In this document: positions 1-6,142 of the stretch, one piece after another
Layout: each line of letters begins with the position of its first letter
Numbering within the stretch: position 1 is the first letter of the stretch
Assembly: GCA_001803705.1 (NCBI GenBank)
Contig: MHDY01000074.1
Location: forward strand, 1,657-9,426
Direction: 5' to 3'
Origin: Nitrospirae bacterium GWC2_56_14
GTDB taxonomy: Bacteria > Nitrospirota > UBA9217
DNA: 7,770 nt
Notes under the pieces: model-generated
Database searches by the model: none
Told to the model about the DNA's origin: nothing
The model's input: the letters and a program-made list of their open reading frames with translations, nothing else
Program-made: the position numbers and the translations under genes

Positions 1-320
1 CCGCTCTTCGCCACCTGCCCTTTGTCCACGATCACCATGTCGCCCGGCATGATCCCTGCGCCGGTCATGGAATCGCCCGAGACCTTGATCAGGAAGCTCG
101 CTTCGCGGTTCTGGATCAGGAGGTCGTCGAGGGAGATGTTGTCTGCAAGGGACTCTTCGGCAGGGCTGGGGAAACCGGCTTCGACAATGCCGAGCATGGG
201 GAGCGGTTCTGAGGGCAACAGGGGAATGAGCCTGAATTTCGCGTCACGTTCCAGAACATCGTGACCGACGAGCGTTCCGATACCGGGCAGGAGCTGCTTT
301 TCCTTCTCATGAGTAAGCAT
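1..320 (-). CDS. umuD: UmuD-like SOS autoprotease (partial, C-terminus off window)
   Basis: This is the first 106 codons of a UmuD-type S24/LexA-fold autoprotease, the subunit that after self-cleavage joins UmuC to form error-prone DNA polymerase V. Visible marks are VEAGFPSP (about residues 46-53), the cleavage region, and KVSGDSM (79-85), where Ser84 is the predicted nucleophile. GDMVIVDKG (93-101) follows. The catalytic Lys would lie beyond the left edge. The predicted cleavage bond is Ala48-Gly49, where E. coli UmuD has Cys-Gly, and the part before it is about 24 residues longer than in E. coli. No helix-turn-helix precedes the protease domain, so this is UmuD rather than LexA. I chose ATG 320; an in-frame ATG at 341 lies inside the LexA-type box and upstream of the predicted transcription start. 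A umuC gene would be expected next on the left but is not in view. Confidence 0.88.
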   Translation of the reverse strand, partial: MLTHEKEKQLLPGIGTLVGHDVLERDAKFRLIPLLPSEPLPMLGIVEAGFPSPAEESLADNISLDDLLIQNREASFLIKVSGDSMTGAGIMPGDMVIVDKGQVAKS

Positions 321-326
321 GCCCCC

Positions 327-354
327 AGTATACGTGAACATTTGTTCACGGTCA
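327..354 (-). promoter_or_regulatory. Promoter of umuD
   Basis: Reading leftwards, a -35 element TTGACC (354-349) and a -10 element TATACT (332-327) are separated by exactly 17 bp, close to the sigma-70 consensus. Transcription would begin about 7 bp past the -10, at or next to the A of the umuD ATG at 320. That predicts a leaderless or nearly leaderless mRNA. The LexA-type palindrome fills the spacer. Confidence 0.75.
334..349. promoter_or_regulatory. Probable LexA operator (SOS box)
   Basis: This is a 16-bp palindrome, GTGAACA-TT-TGTTCAC, with 7-bp perfect arms. Its GAAC-N4-GTTC core matches the SOS box form known from Gram-positive bacteria and some other phyla, not the enterobacterial CTGT-N8-ACAG form. 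It occupies almost the whole spacer between the -35 and -10 of umuD, so a bound repressor would block RNA polymerase directly. The LexA assignment rests on symmetry, position and the SOS nature of the gene downstream; the lexA gene is not in the window. Confidence 0.75.
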
Positions 355-380
355 AGGCGGATTAAAGGACGAAGTACGTT

Positions 381-488
381 TCTCGCCAAGCTCGCAAAGG
401 GCGCAAAGGGGATCTTGGGTCAAATATTTTCTGGTTTAAAAACAAAAACTATCCTGTTTTAGGCTTTTCTTGGCGACCTTTGCGAGCT
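381..488. repeat. Dispersed intergenic inverted repeat
   Basis: A perfect 12-bp inverted pair, AGCTCGCAAAGG (389-400) and CCTTTGCGAGCT (477-488), brackets an AT-rich centre. A second word, TCGCCAAG (383-390), recurs inverted near 468-475, so the two arms carry the same words in permuted order, as fragments of a tandem element would. Elements of this wording are widespread in intergenic DNA of environmental bacteria. No gene is seen between 350 and 546. Confidence 0.55.
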
Positions 489-546
489 CATCGTGGTCTG
501 GGACCATGGCGAGAGACGCCTCGTGATTTTAGCTTGTCTGTTAGTC

Positions 547-824
547 TCACCCGATCTGAAAGCCGCGCATCGAGATCGACCCGTGCTGAAATCCCTCATG
601 GAAGAACGTGAGCGGCTCGCCCTTTTTCTGAAGCGCGATGGCGTAGATCATGGGCAGATAGTGGTCCAGCGTCGGCACTGCGAGGGCAGCGGCTTTTCCA
701 TTGCCCAGGTACTGGATGAGACCCGCATGCTCTCCGCGAAGCAAATGCTCTTTGACCTGCTCATCGAATTCCTGCGCCCATGCATACGGTTTTGCGTCGA
801 GAGGACCGGCATTTTCGGTGACAT
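547..824 (-). pseudogene. ygiD: Internally deleted DODA-type (YgiD-like) extradiol dioxygenase
   Basis: The family is class III extradiol ring-cleaving dioxygenases (4,5-DOPA dioxygenase, YgiD), normally about 260 aa. Two pieces survive. The start site at 824 has a good Shine-Dalgarno AGGAG (834-830), 5 nt spacing, and reads MSPKMPVL, which matches the family's N-terminus just before its metal-binding GHGSP motif. Then, in a different frame, comes DAKPYAWAQEFDEQVKEHL and the rest of the C-terminus, including the motifs TLDHYLPMIYA, EPLTFFHEGF and GSISMRGFQIG, ending at TGA 547-549. About 160 codons with the GHGSP metal ligand region are gone, and the join near 800-805 shifts the frame, so no active enzyme can be made. 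The C-terminal sequence is otherwise clean, which suggests a recent loss. An assembly join error is the main alternative. Confidence 0.8.
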
Positions 825-870
825 AATCTCTCCTTTTGTTTTCAATCAGGCCACTGAAAAACGCCGGTTA

Positions 871-960
871 CGTCATTGCGAGGAGCGTCCTTCGCGACGC
901 GGCAATCTCTTATCTATTATTTATTTCATTGCGAGATTGCTTCGCTCCGCTCGCAAAGAC
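871..960. repeat. Dispersed inverted-repeat element (large hairpin)
   Basis: The left arm, CATTGCGAGGAGCG...GGCAATCTC (871-909), and the right arm, GAGATTGCTTCGCTCC...CTCGCAAAGAC (933-960), are imperfect inverted copies around an AT-rich loop with TAT/TTA repeats. The form (CATTGCGAG...GCAATCTC) is a repeat type known from many anaerobe and subsurface genomes and is probably a non-autonomous or REP-like element. It lies between the end of the efflux adaptor gene and the broken dioxygenase gene. It could act as a 3' stem-loop for the efflux operon transcript, but no U-tract follows. Confidence 0.65.
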
Positions 961-997
961 TGCAAAAGGACTTTTTCAACCACCTACTAAAGTATAG

Positions 998-2197
998 TTA
1001 TCGAGCTCGCACCCTGCCGCCCTCATGCACGGCGTCATCAGGATGCGTGATAACGACCTGGCCTTCGGTCAGCCCGGACCGGATCTCCGCGACCATGCCA
1101 TTTCGCTGTCCGACCTCAACATTGCGTTGACGGGCTTTTTTCTGTTCAACCGTGAACACCGCCCAGCCGTCCCCTGCGCGGAACAAGGCACTTGCCGGGA
1201 CCTGAAGCACCGCTGCTCCCTCCCATATAATAAAGTTCGCGTCAAGCCGGTATCCGTCCCCGAGCCCCTGCCATCCCTCTCTCGGCGACGTGAGGTCCGC
1301 AATCACGAGGACCCGCTGCTCCTCCACGCCGAGGCTCGAGATCTTCGTGAACCCGGCAGGCTCCACGACCCGCACGTTCCCGCTAAGGGGTTTGTCACCG
1401 CCCCAGCGCTCGAAAAGCACCGGAGTTCCCTTTCTGAGCTTCACTGCATCGGCTGAGAGGACCTCGATCTTGACCTCAAGGCTGCGCGGATCTCCCACAT
1501 CAAGGAGCGGCTCGCCTGCGTTCACCACGCCCTCGCTCTCGCGGTGAAGCTTGAGGACCCTTCCGCCCACAGGGGCCCTGACCATGACGGCCTTTTCTCC
1601 CGTGGCACTCTGTTCAGCTGCAGAAAACCGGAGCGCGCTTTGCGCCCGCTCCAGGTCCGCCCGGGCAACGATTACGGCAGCCTCTGCAGAGAGGCGGTTC
1701 GCTTCCGCTTTTTTACTCCCTGCTATTGCCTGGTCCAGTTCGTCCTGCGCAATATAGCCGCCGGCGGCCAGCTTTTTCATGCGCGTTTCGCGCTCGCGGG
1801 CGTAATCCGCGTCGGCTGAAGCGGCCCGCGCATTCTCTTTTGCCGCATCAAGCGCCGCCTCTGCAGCCGCGATCGCCGAACCTGCCTCTGCCCTGCTCCG
1901 GGGATCAAGGACCGTGGAGCGGAGCGGCTCAAGCATGGCGACCTGCTGCCCCTTGCGCACGACATCTCCTGCATGCAGGTCGATGCGCTTCAGGTACCCG
2001 GCCACGGGCGCGGAAACGACGAAGCGGTCCTTCACTCGCGTCCGGCCCTCTTCCTCCACCGTAACGCGGAGCGGCCCCCGCTTTGCCGTCACAACATCGA
2101 CAGGAACCGGCTTGGGCATAAATCCGTAGACCAAGCCGAGCCCGACGACCGCGATCACGCTCCCGACCAGTATCCTTCTTCGTATCTCAACCTTCAT
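998..2197 (-). CDS. Efflux adaptor, HlyD/RND membrane fusion family
   Basis: This is the periplasmic adaptor of a tripartite exporter; it would bridge the FtsX-type permease encoded just upstream to an outer-membrane channel. The 399-aa protein has one N-terminal membrane anchor (about 9-27) after a short positive tail (MKVEIRRR). The first lipoyl half-motif follows (about 59-92, SAPVAGYLKRIDLHAGDVVRKG). An Ala/Glu/Arg-rich coiled-coil hairpin spans about 100-195, and the second lipoyl half (about 204-236, VRAPVGGRVLKLHRESEGVV) comes next. A beta-barrel (about 238-330) and a membrane-proximal domain at the C-terminus complete it. There is no lipobox Cys, so it is anchored by the helix and not as a lipoprotein. 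I prefer ATG 2197, with GAGG 5 nt upstream, over an in-frame GTG at 2203. It is the last gene of the operon, 47 bp after the permease. The substrate cannot be read from the sequence. Confidence 0.88.
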   Translation of the reverse strand: MKVEIRRRILVGSVIAVVGLGLVYGFMPKPVPVDVVTAKRGPLRVTVEEEGRTRVKDRFVVSAPVAGYLKRIDLHAGDVVRKGQQVAMLEPLRSTVLDPRSRAEAGSAIAAAEAALDAAKENARAASADADYARERETRMKKLAAGGYIAQDELDQAIAGSKKAEANRLSAEAAVIVARADLERAQSALRFSAAEQSATGEKAVMVRAPVGGRVLKLHRESEGVVNAGEPLLDVGDPRSLEVKIEVLSADAVKLRKGTPVLFERWGGDKPLSGNVRVVEPAGFTKISSLGVEEQRVLVIADLTSPREGWQGLGDGYRLDANFIIWEGAAVLQVPASALFRAGDGWAVFTVEQKKARQRNVEVGQRNGMVAEIRSGLTEGQVVITHPDDAVHEGGRVRAR

Positions 2198-2216
2198 AAG
2201 CACCTCAGCATTTCAC

Positions 2217-2237
2217 AATCCGCAATCCGAAATCCGA
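2217..2237. repeat. Short tandem repeat, 3 x 7 bp
   Basis: Three head-to-tail copies of AATCCGM (AATCCGC, AATCCGA, AATCCGA), followed by a decayed fourth, fill about half of the 47-bp gap between permease and adaptor genes. It looks like a remnant of a dispersed intergenic repeat; no regulatory role is evident. Confidence 0.6.
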
Positions 2238-2244
2238 AATGAGA

Positions 2245-4608
2245 TCATTCCCTCGTCTTGAGCACCGCGACCAGATCGAGATGGTCCAGGCGGTGTCGCA
2301 CGATCAATCCCGACACCGAGGCGGACAGAAGGACCACGGCCGCGCCCAGGGCATAGGTCTCGTTTTCGAGCACCACCGGCACCCGGAAGAGGTCCGACTC
2401 TACGGCGGTCACGATGTAGGCGCAGAGAGCGCGGCCGAGGATGAATCCCAGGGGCAGGGCCGCCAGGGTAAGGACCCCGAGCTCGCCCAGAAAAATATAG
2501 GATATCTCGCCGCGCGTATACCCCAGGACGCGCAGGCTTGCGAGCTCGCGGCTCCGCTCGGAGAGGGAGATCCGGGCGCTGTTGTATACAACGCCGAAGG
2601 CGATGGTGCCGGCGAGGATCGTGGCGATGAAGGTGAAAAAGAGCATGGATTCGGCCTGCGTTTCGTAGAAATTCCTGATCTCATCCATCCGCACCGCGGT
2701 CCCCGCTACGCGCGGCATCTCGACCAGCTTCCGGTACACCGCGGGCTGTTCCCGGCTGTCCACGGTCAGATACGCGCCGGACACGAGGTCGCCCTCGCGC
2801 ATCAGGCGGTTCAGCGCACTCCGGTCCATGTAGCCCATGACGCCGATATACTGCTTTACCAGCGAGACCACCGGGACCTGGCGCACGGGACGGTTCCCCT
2901 CCAGCACCTCGACAATCAGCTGGTCACCGACCTTGATGGCGAGCAGATCGGCCAGATAATCGGTCAGCACGATCCCTGAAGGCGGGAGCTCGATGGGCTT
3001 GAGCTTGGTATCGAGGAGATAGTGAAGCCTGGTGTTGGGCTCGAAGCTCTGGATAACCGTCCGGTAGGTGCGGTGACCGAACCGGAACCGCGCCGGCACG
3101 GTCCGGAACGGCTCGACGTGCTCCACGCCGAAAAGCCCCTTCAGCTCGTGGATCGTCCGCCGCGCCGAGGGCTCGATGTAGGTGATCGTCATGTCTTCGC
3201 GCTGGGCCTGCCGGAACTGCACGTCGACCATGAAATCGACGGAATCGCTGAAGAAACCGGAAGCGATCATGACCGCGCAGCCGCAGGATATGCCCGCCAC
3301 AGTCAGCAGGGCCTTGAACGGCTTCCGTTCTATATTCCGGAGAATGATGCGCGTGGGCTGCGAGAGTATGGCCCCCAAGCCGATCTTTTCGAGCGTTGTT
3401 TTCCTGTAGCTCATGGGCGGCTCGGGCCGCATGGCCTGGGCCGGCGGAAGGAGCGCCGCCTGGCGCACGGCCCGGAGCGTTCCCAGAAGGGCGGAACCCG
3501 CGGTGATCACGACTGCGGCAACAACCACCGAGGGCCTGAGCTCGAAGTCAAAATAAGGAAAGCGGTAGAACTCCATGTAGATCCTTCCCAATCCCTTGGC
3601 GAGCCACACGCCGGCTGCAATGCCGGACACGACGCCGATCAGGACGATAAAGAGCACGAGTTTCGTGAAGTGCATGCCCACGTCGAAGTTGCTGTAACCG
3701 ATGGCCTTGAGCGCGGCGATCTGTTCACGCTGGGTGCTCACGGTGCGGCTGATGACCACGTTCAGGAGAAAGGCAGCCACGCCGATGAAAATCGCCGGAA
3801 AGACCTCGGCAAAACGATCGAGCTGCCGGAACTCCTCGGACAGGAAGCGGTGGGACATCTGGTCCTTCCTGCCGACCGCCCCGAACCCTCCGTAGCGGTC
3901 GAGGACCGCGTCGAGCCTGCTGACGACGTCCTCGAACTTCGCTCCCGGCAGGAGCGTGAGCACCACGTCGTTAAAGGCCCCGTCCATGTCGTAGGCCGTG
4001 CCGACCGCCTCGCGGCTCATCCAGAGGATGCCGTAACGCTTGAAGTCCGGGCTGATGCCGCCGGGCTTTACCTGTAGAACGAATTCCGGCGAAAGCGCGA
4101 TGCCGGTGATGACCAGGGTCTTCCAGCGGCCGTTGATCACCGCGCCGAAGGAATCACCGGGCTTGAACCCATGGGCCTGGGCAAAGGCATCGGAGACGAC
4201 CACCTCGTTGTCCTTCGAAGGATCCACCATCCTGCCGGTCTTCAGATAGAGCCTGTTCAGGAGCGGGCGCCCGTTGTTCGGAACGGACATGAGCCTGGCA
4301 GTGACCGGCTCGTTGAACCCCTCGATGTCGAGCTTCACATCGGCCGCCACGCGCGTCTCCACCAGGTCCACGCCGGGGATCTCGCTGATGCGCGCTCTCA
4401 GGCTTTCGGGCGCGCGCTTCAGCGATCCGAAGACCTCGGCAAAGGCGAAGTCTCGGTAGAAGGCATCGCGCGTCTTGTTGAGCGAATGCATGACGCTGAT
4501 GAACATGACGAAGGTGGCCACGCCGCTCACGATCACGAGCACGATCGCCAGGGCCTGGCCCTTCATCAGCCAGAGGTCGCGCAAAAGTTTTTTGTCGAGA
4601 GCAGTCAT
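2245..4608 (-). CDS. ABC transporter permease with two FtsX domains
   Basis: This 787-aa inner-membrane protein is the transmembrane partner of the LolD/MacB-like ATPase encoded upstream. It has two similar halves. Each starts with one membrane helix (about 16-40 and 433-455) and continues into a large periplasmic MacB-core-like domain. Each ends with a three-helix FtsX block (about 268-290, 315-337, 360-382; and 655-677, 706-733, 751-771), giving eight helices. The cytoplasmic-side motifs TQREQIAALKAIGYS (about 292-306) and SERSRELASLRVLGYTRGE (about 683-701) are the repeated coupling segments that contact the ATPase. An upstream extension of the open frame to 4728 is rejected: it runs through intergenic repeats, whereas ATG 4608 has AAGG 4 nt upstream and the typical family start MTALDKKLLRDLW. 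Duplicated-FtsX permeases act in lipoprotein release or efflux; the separate adaptor gene favours efflux. Confidence 0.9.
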   Translation of the reverse strand: MTALDKKLLRDLWLMKGQALAIVLVIVSGVATFVMFISVMHSLNKTRDAFYRDFAFAEVFGSLKRAPESLRARISEIPGVDLVETRVAADVKLDIEGFNEPVTARLMSVPNNGRPLLNRLYLKTGRMVDPSKDNEVVVSDAFAQAHGFKPGDSFGAVINGRWKTLVITGIALSPEFVLQVKPGGISPDFKRYGILWMSREAVGTAYDMDGAFNDVVLTLLPGAKFEDVVSRLDAVLDRYGGFGAVGRKDQMSHRFLSEEFRQLDRFAEVFPAIFIGVAAFLLNVVISRTVSTQREQIAALKAIGYSNFDVGMHFTKLVLFIVLIGVVSGIAAGVWLAKGLGRIYMEFYRFPYFDFELRPSVVVAAVVITAGSALLGTLRAVRQAALLPPAQAMRPEPPMSYRKTTLEKIGLGAILSQPTRIILRNIERKPFKALLTVAGISCGCAVMIASGFFSDSVDFMVDVQFRQAQREDMTITYIEPSARRTIHELKGLFGVEHVEPFRTVPARFRFGHRTYRTVIQSFEPNTRLHYLLDTKLKPIELPPSGIVLTDYLADLLAIKVGDQLIVEVLEGNRPVRQVPVVSLVKQYIGVMGYMDRSALNRLMREGDLVSGAYLTVDSREQPAVYRKLVEMPRVAGTAVRMDEIRNFYETQAESMLFFTFIATILAGTIAFGVVYNSARISLSERSRELASLRVLGYTRGEISYIFLGELGVLTLAALPLGFILGRALCAYIVTAVESDLFRVPVVLENETYALGAAVVLLSASVSGLIVRHRLDHLDLVAVLKTRE

Positions 4609-4620
4609 AGAACCTTCAAA

Positions 4621-4640
4621 GCGGAAAAGCTTTTTTCCGC
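4621..4640 (-). promoter_or_regulatory. Hairpin just before the permease ribosome binding site
   Basis: On the minus-strand transcript, an 8-bp perfect stem (GCGGAAAA paired with TTTTCCGC) with a 4-nt loop ends only 3 nt before the Shine-Dalgarno GAAGG (4617-4613) of the permease gene. It could insulate or tune translation, or protect the mRNA 5' end after processing. No U-tract follows, so it is not a convincing terminator. Confidence 0.5.
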
Positions 4641-4669
4641 TAATTATCGCGAATGGACACGAAATGAAC
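4632..4669 (-). repeat. Dispersed repeat copy, inverted orientation
   Basis: Read on the minus strand, this is an imperfect copy of the element at 5830-5866. Both read GTTCATT-CGTG-CATTCGC followed by an A/T-rich stretch and TTAGCGG. It overlaps the hairpin upstream of the permease gene. Confidence 0.6.
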
Positions 4670-4671
4670 CT

Positions 4672-4822
4672 CCCCGCAGCAAGCTGCGGGGTATCTAACA
4701 TCTTCCCCTCCCTTGATGGGAGGGGCAAGGGGAGGGTGATACAGCAACTGCCGTCACCCCCACCTAACCTCCCCCATCAAGGGGGAGGAACTTATTTGGT
4801 GACCCTGTAGCAAGCTACAGGG
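4672..4822. repeat. Nested inverted-repeat cluster inside the ABC operon
   Basis: Two 20-bp palindromes bracket the cluster. The first has arms CCCCGCAGC / GCTGCGGGG (4672-4691) and the second CCCTGTAGC / GCTACAGGG (4803-4822); both have an AA centre and share the core AGCAAGCT. Between them lies a larger imperfect inverted repeat (4702-4740 with 4753-4791) built on CCTCCC-CATCAAGGG words around a 12-bp loop. The whole spacer between ATPase and permease genes would fold strongly in the transcript. It could set their expression ratio by transcription pausing or RNA processing. More simply, it may be an insertion hotspot for dispersed elements. Confidence 0.75.
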
Positions 4823-4879
4823 AATTGCAAGTTAAAAAAATCTGTGAAATCGTGTTTTTTTTGAATGCCGCCATTCGCG

Positions 4880-4906
4880 AAAATTCGTGTTCATTCGCGG
4901 TTAACT
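4880..4906 (+). repeat. Dispersed repeat copy
   Basis: The sequence ATTCGTGTTCATTCGC directly followed by GGTTAAC matches the element at 5830-5866, minus its central TAAATTAGC. It ends only 4 bp before the stop codon of the ATPase gene. Confidence 0.65.
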
Positions 4907-4910
4907 TGCT

Positions 4911-5675
4911 TTACCACTTCAAATCCTTCGGCTGCTTTCGTATGACGTTCCGTGACGTCTCGACGATGAGACCATTCGACAGATGCACCACGCGGTCGGC
5001 CATGCCGGCGATGTCCACATTATGCGTAATGATGACCGTGGCGGTCCCCAGTTCGCGGTTCACCCGTTCCAGGGCTTCGAGCACGACAATGCCGGTCTGG
5101 GAATCGAGCGCGCCCGTGGGCTCGTCGCAGAGCAGGACCTCGGGGTTCTTCGAGATCGCCCGGGCAATGGCGATGCGCTGCTGCTCGCCGCCCGAAAGCT
5201 GGGCAGGGAAATGGTCGAGCCGCTCGGCAAGGCCCACGAGTCCCAGGGCATCTTCGGGCCTCATCGGGTTCTTTGCGATCTCCGTCACGACAGCAACGTT
5301 CTCTCGCGCCGTAAGGCTGGGAATAAGATTATAGAACTGGAACACGAACCCCACATGGAAGCGGCGGTATTCGGTAAGCTCTTTCTCCGTGGCCCGCGTC
5401 AGGTCCTTTCCGCAATAGGTCACCTGGCCTCCGCTCGCCGTGTCGAGCCCGCCCAGGATGTTCAGGAGCGTTGACTTGCCGCTGCCCGAGGGGCCGAGCA
5501 GCACGACCAGTTCGCCTGCAGCAAGCTCCAGGTCGATGCCGCGCAGGGCCTGGACCTGGATCTCGCCCATATCGTAGATCTTGGTCAGTCCCTGCACTTG
5601 AAAAACCGGGCATGCAGTCCCCGTTTTTTTATGAACTGCTTCCTGCGTTGATGATCCGTTCATGCGCGCTCTCAT
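4911..5675 (-). CDS. ABC transporter ATPase, LolD/MacB family
   Basis: This 254-aa cytoplasmic ATPase powers the FtsX-type permease encoded next. All the motifs of a working enzyme are present: Walker A GPSGSGKST (61-69), Q-loop VFQFYNLIP (Gln113), signature LSGGEQQR (160-167), Walker B LLCDEPTGALD (181-191) and switch His218 in IITHNV. The EPTGALD and QFYNLIP wording is typical of the LolD/MacB/FtsE exporter branch, not of importers. I chose ATG 5675, which has AGGA just upstream; ATG 5663 is an equally possible in-frame start, and the first 24 residues precede the conserved domain. It is the first gene of a three-gene operon, but 302 bp of repeats separate it from the permease gene. Confidence 0.93.
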   Translation of the reverse strand: MRARMNGSSTQEAVHKKTGTACPVFQVQGLTKIYDMGEIQVQALRGIDLELAAGELVVLLGPSGSGKSTLLNILGGLDTASGGQVTYCGKDLTRATEKELTEYRRFHVGFVFQFYNLIPSLTARENVAVVTEIAKNPMRPEDALGLVGLAERLDHFPAQLSGGEQQRIAIARAISKNPEVLLCDEPTGALDSQTGIVVLEALERVNRELGTATVIITHNVDIAGMADRVVHLSNGLIVETSRNVIRKQPKDLKW

Positions 5676-5688
5676 GATTCCTATGCTA

Positions 5689-5694
5689 AGTATA
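5689..5694 (-). promoter_or_regulatory. Possible -10 element of the ABC operon
   Basis: TATACT on the minus strand lies 13 bp before the ATPase start codon, which would give a leader of only several bases. The hexamer 17 bp upstream (CCGATT) is a poor -35, so an activator would be needed or the real promoter lies elsewhere in 5700-5830. Confidence 0.35.
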
Positions 5695-5829
5695 GCTGAA
5701 AATGCGATTTAATCGGGAGACGGGAAAGGCCATTGGCAGGTCTCAATGCGGGTGAACCTAGAGAACCTTTGACACGGAAGAATCAGATTAACACCGGATA
5801 AATGCGGATAAAGCACGCCGCGTCCTGAA

Positions 5830-5866
5830 GTTCATTCGTGTTCATTCGCTAAATTAGCGGTTAACT
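5830..5866 (+). repeat. Dispersed repeat, fullest copy
   Basis: GTTCATTCGTG-TTCATTCGC is followed by TAAATTAGCGGTTAAC. Partial or imperfect copies occur at 4880-4906 (same strand) and 4632-4669 (inverted). All three sit within or just upstream of the ABC operon. Such sequences are common between genes in environmental genomes and probably spread as non-coding repeats. Confidence 0.65.
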
Positions 5867-5878
5867 GCCGTTCGGACC

Positions 5879-5914
5879 AAAAAGAAAAGACCGGAGAGAT
5901 TGCTCCCCCCGGCC
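5879..5914 (-). terminator. Rho-independent terminator of the 61-aa gene
   Basis: On the minus strand an 11-bp stem (5914-5904 with 5899-5889, several G-U pairs) closes on a GCAA tetraloop and is followed by TTTTCTTTTT. It lies about 40 bp past the stop of the 61-aa gene, and about 200 bp before the ATPase gene, so it separates the two units. Its sequence is close to the hairpin at 6483-6507. Confidence 0.85.
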
Positions 5915-5956
5915 TTCTGTCAATCATGACGCGCTCATTTTCACGCCTGGTCATTG

Positions 5957-6142
5957 TTAAGCGGCGCGCTCAACGTGGTGTTTCCTGCTCCAGGGGAACT
6001 TGAATAGGACAAGATCGTTGTCCGGGCTTTCCTGCTCAATACGGCTAAAGTCATCCCGCAGATCACGGAAAGCAAGAAAAAGACGAAGCCGCTTGCCCTC
6101 ATCACCGTTGCGATACTCATCCAGGACCTTTTCAATATCCAT
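5957..6142 (-). CDS. Small charged protein, 61 aa, unknown function
   Basis: The product is a 61-aa soluble protein that begins MDIEKVLDEYRNGDEGKRL and is rich in Asp, Glu, Arg and Leu. Residues about 1-40 should be helical and amphipathic (LRLFLAFRDLRDDFSRIE). There is no signal peptide, membrane segment, Cys or metal motif. I recognise no family with confidence. Support for its being a real gene comes from an excellent Shine-Dalgarno AAAGGAGGG 4 nt before the ATG, protein-like composition, and a strong terminator shortly after the stop. It appears to be a single-gene unit. A frame starting at 6186 overlaps it but looks like a shadow. A regulatory or adaptor role is only a guess from size. 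Confidence 0.72.
   Translation of the reverse strand: MDIEKVLDEYRNGDEGKRLRLFLAFRDLRDDFSRIEQESPDNDLVLFKFPWSRKHHVERAA

Noticed and set aside
871..960. CRISPR-like repeat
   Set aside because: There is a single inverted pair with no regularly spaced direct repeats or spacers anywhere in the window.
493..990. Plus-strand open frame of 165 aa
   Set aside because: It runs across the dioxygenase remnant on the opposite strand and then through the inverted repeat at 871-960; no ribosome binding site or recognisable protein pattern.
871..997. Rho-independent terminator of the ABC efflux operon
   Set aside because: The large hairpin is present but no T-rich run follows it on the minus strand.
2239..4077. 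Long plus-strand open frames (2239-2979, 246 aa; 3022-4077, 351 aa) opposite the permease gene
   Set aside because: Their products are full of His, Gly, Arg, Asp and Glu with no domain or membrane pattern. This is what the antisense of a GC-rich membrane protein gene gives. The minus-strand frame has full FtsX features.
4609..4728. Upstream extension of the permease frame by 40 codons
   Set aside because: It is translated from intergenic palindromes and repeats. ATG 4608 has a proper ribosome binding site and the family-like N-terminus.
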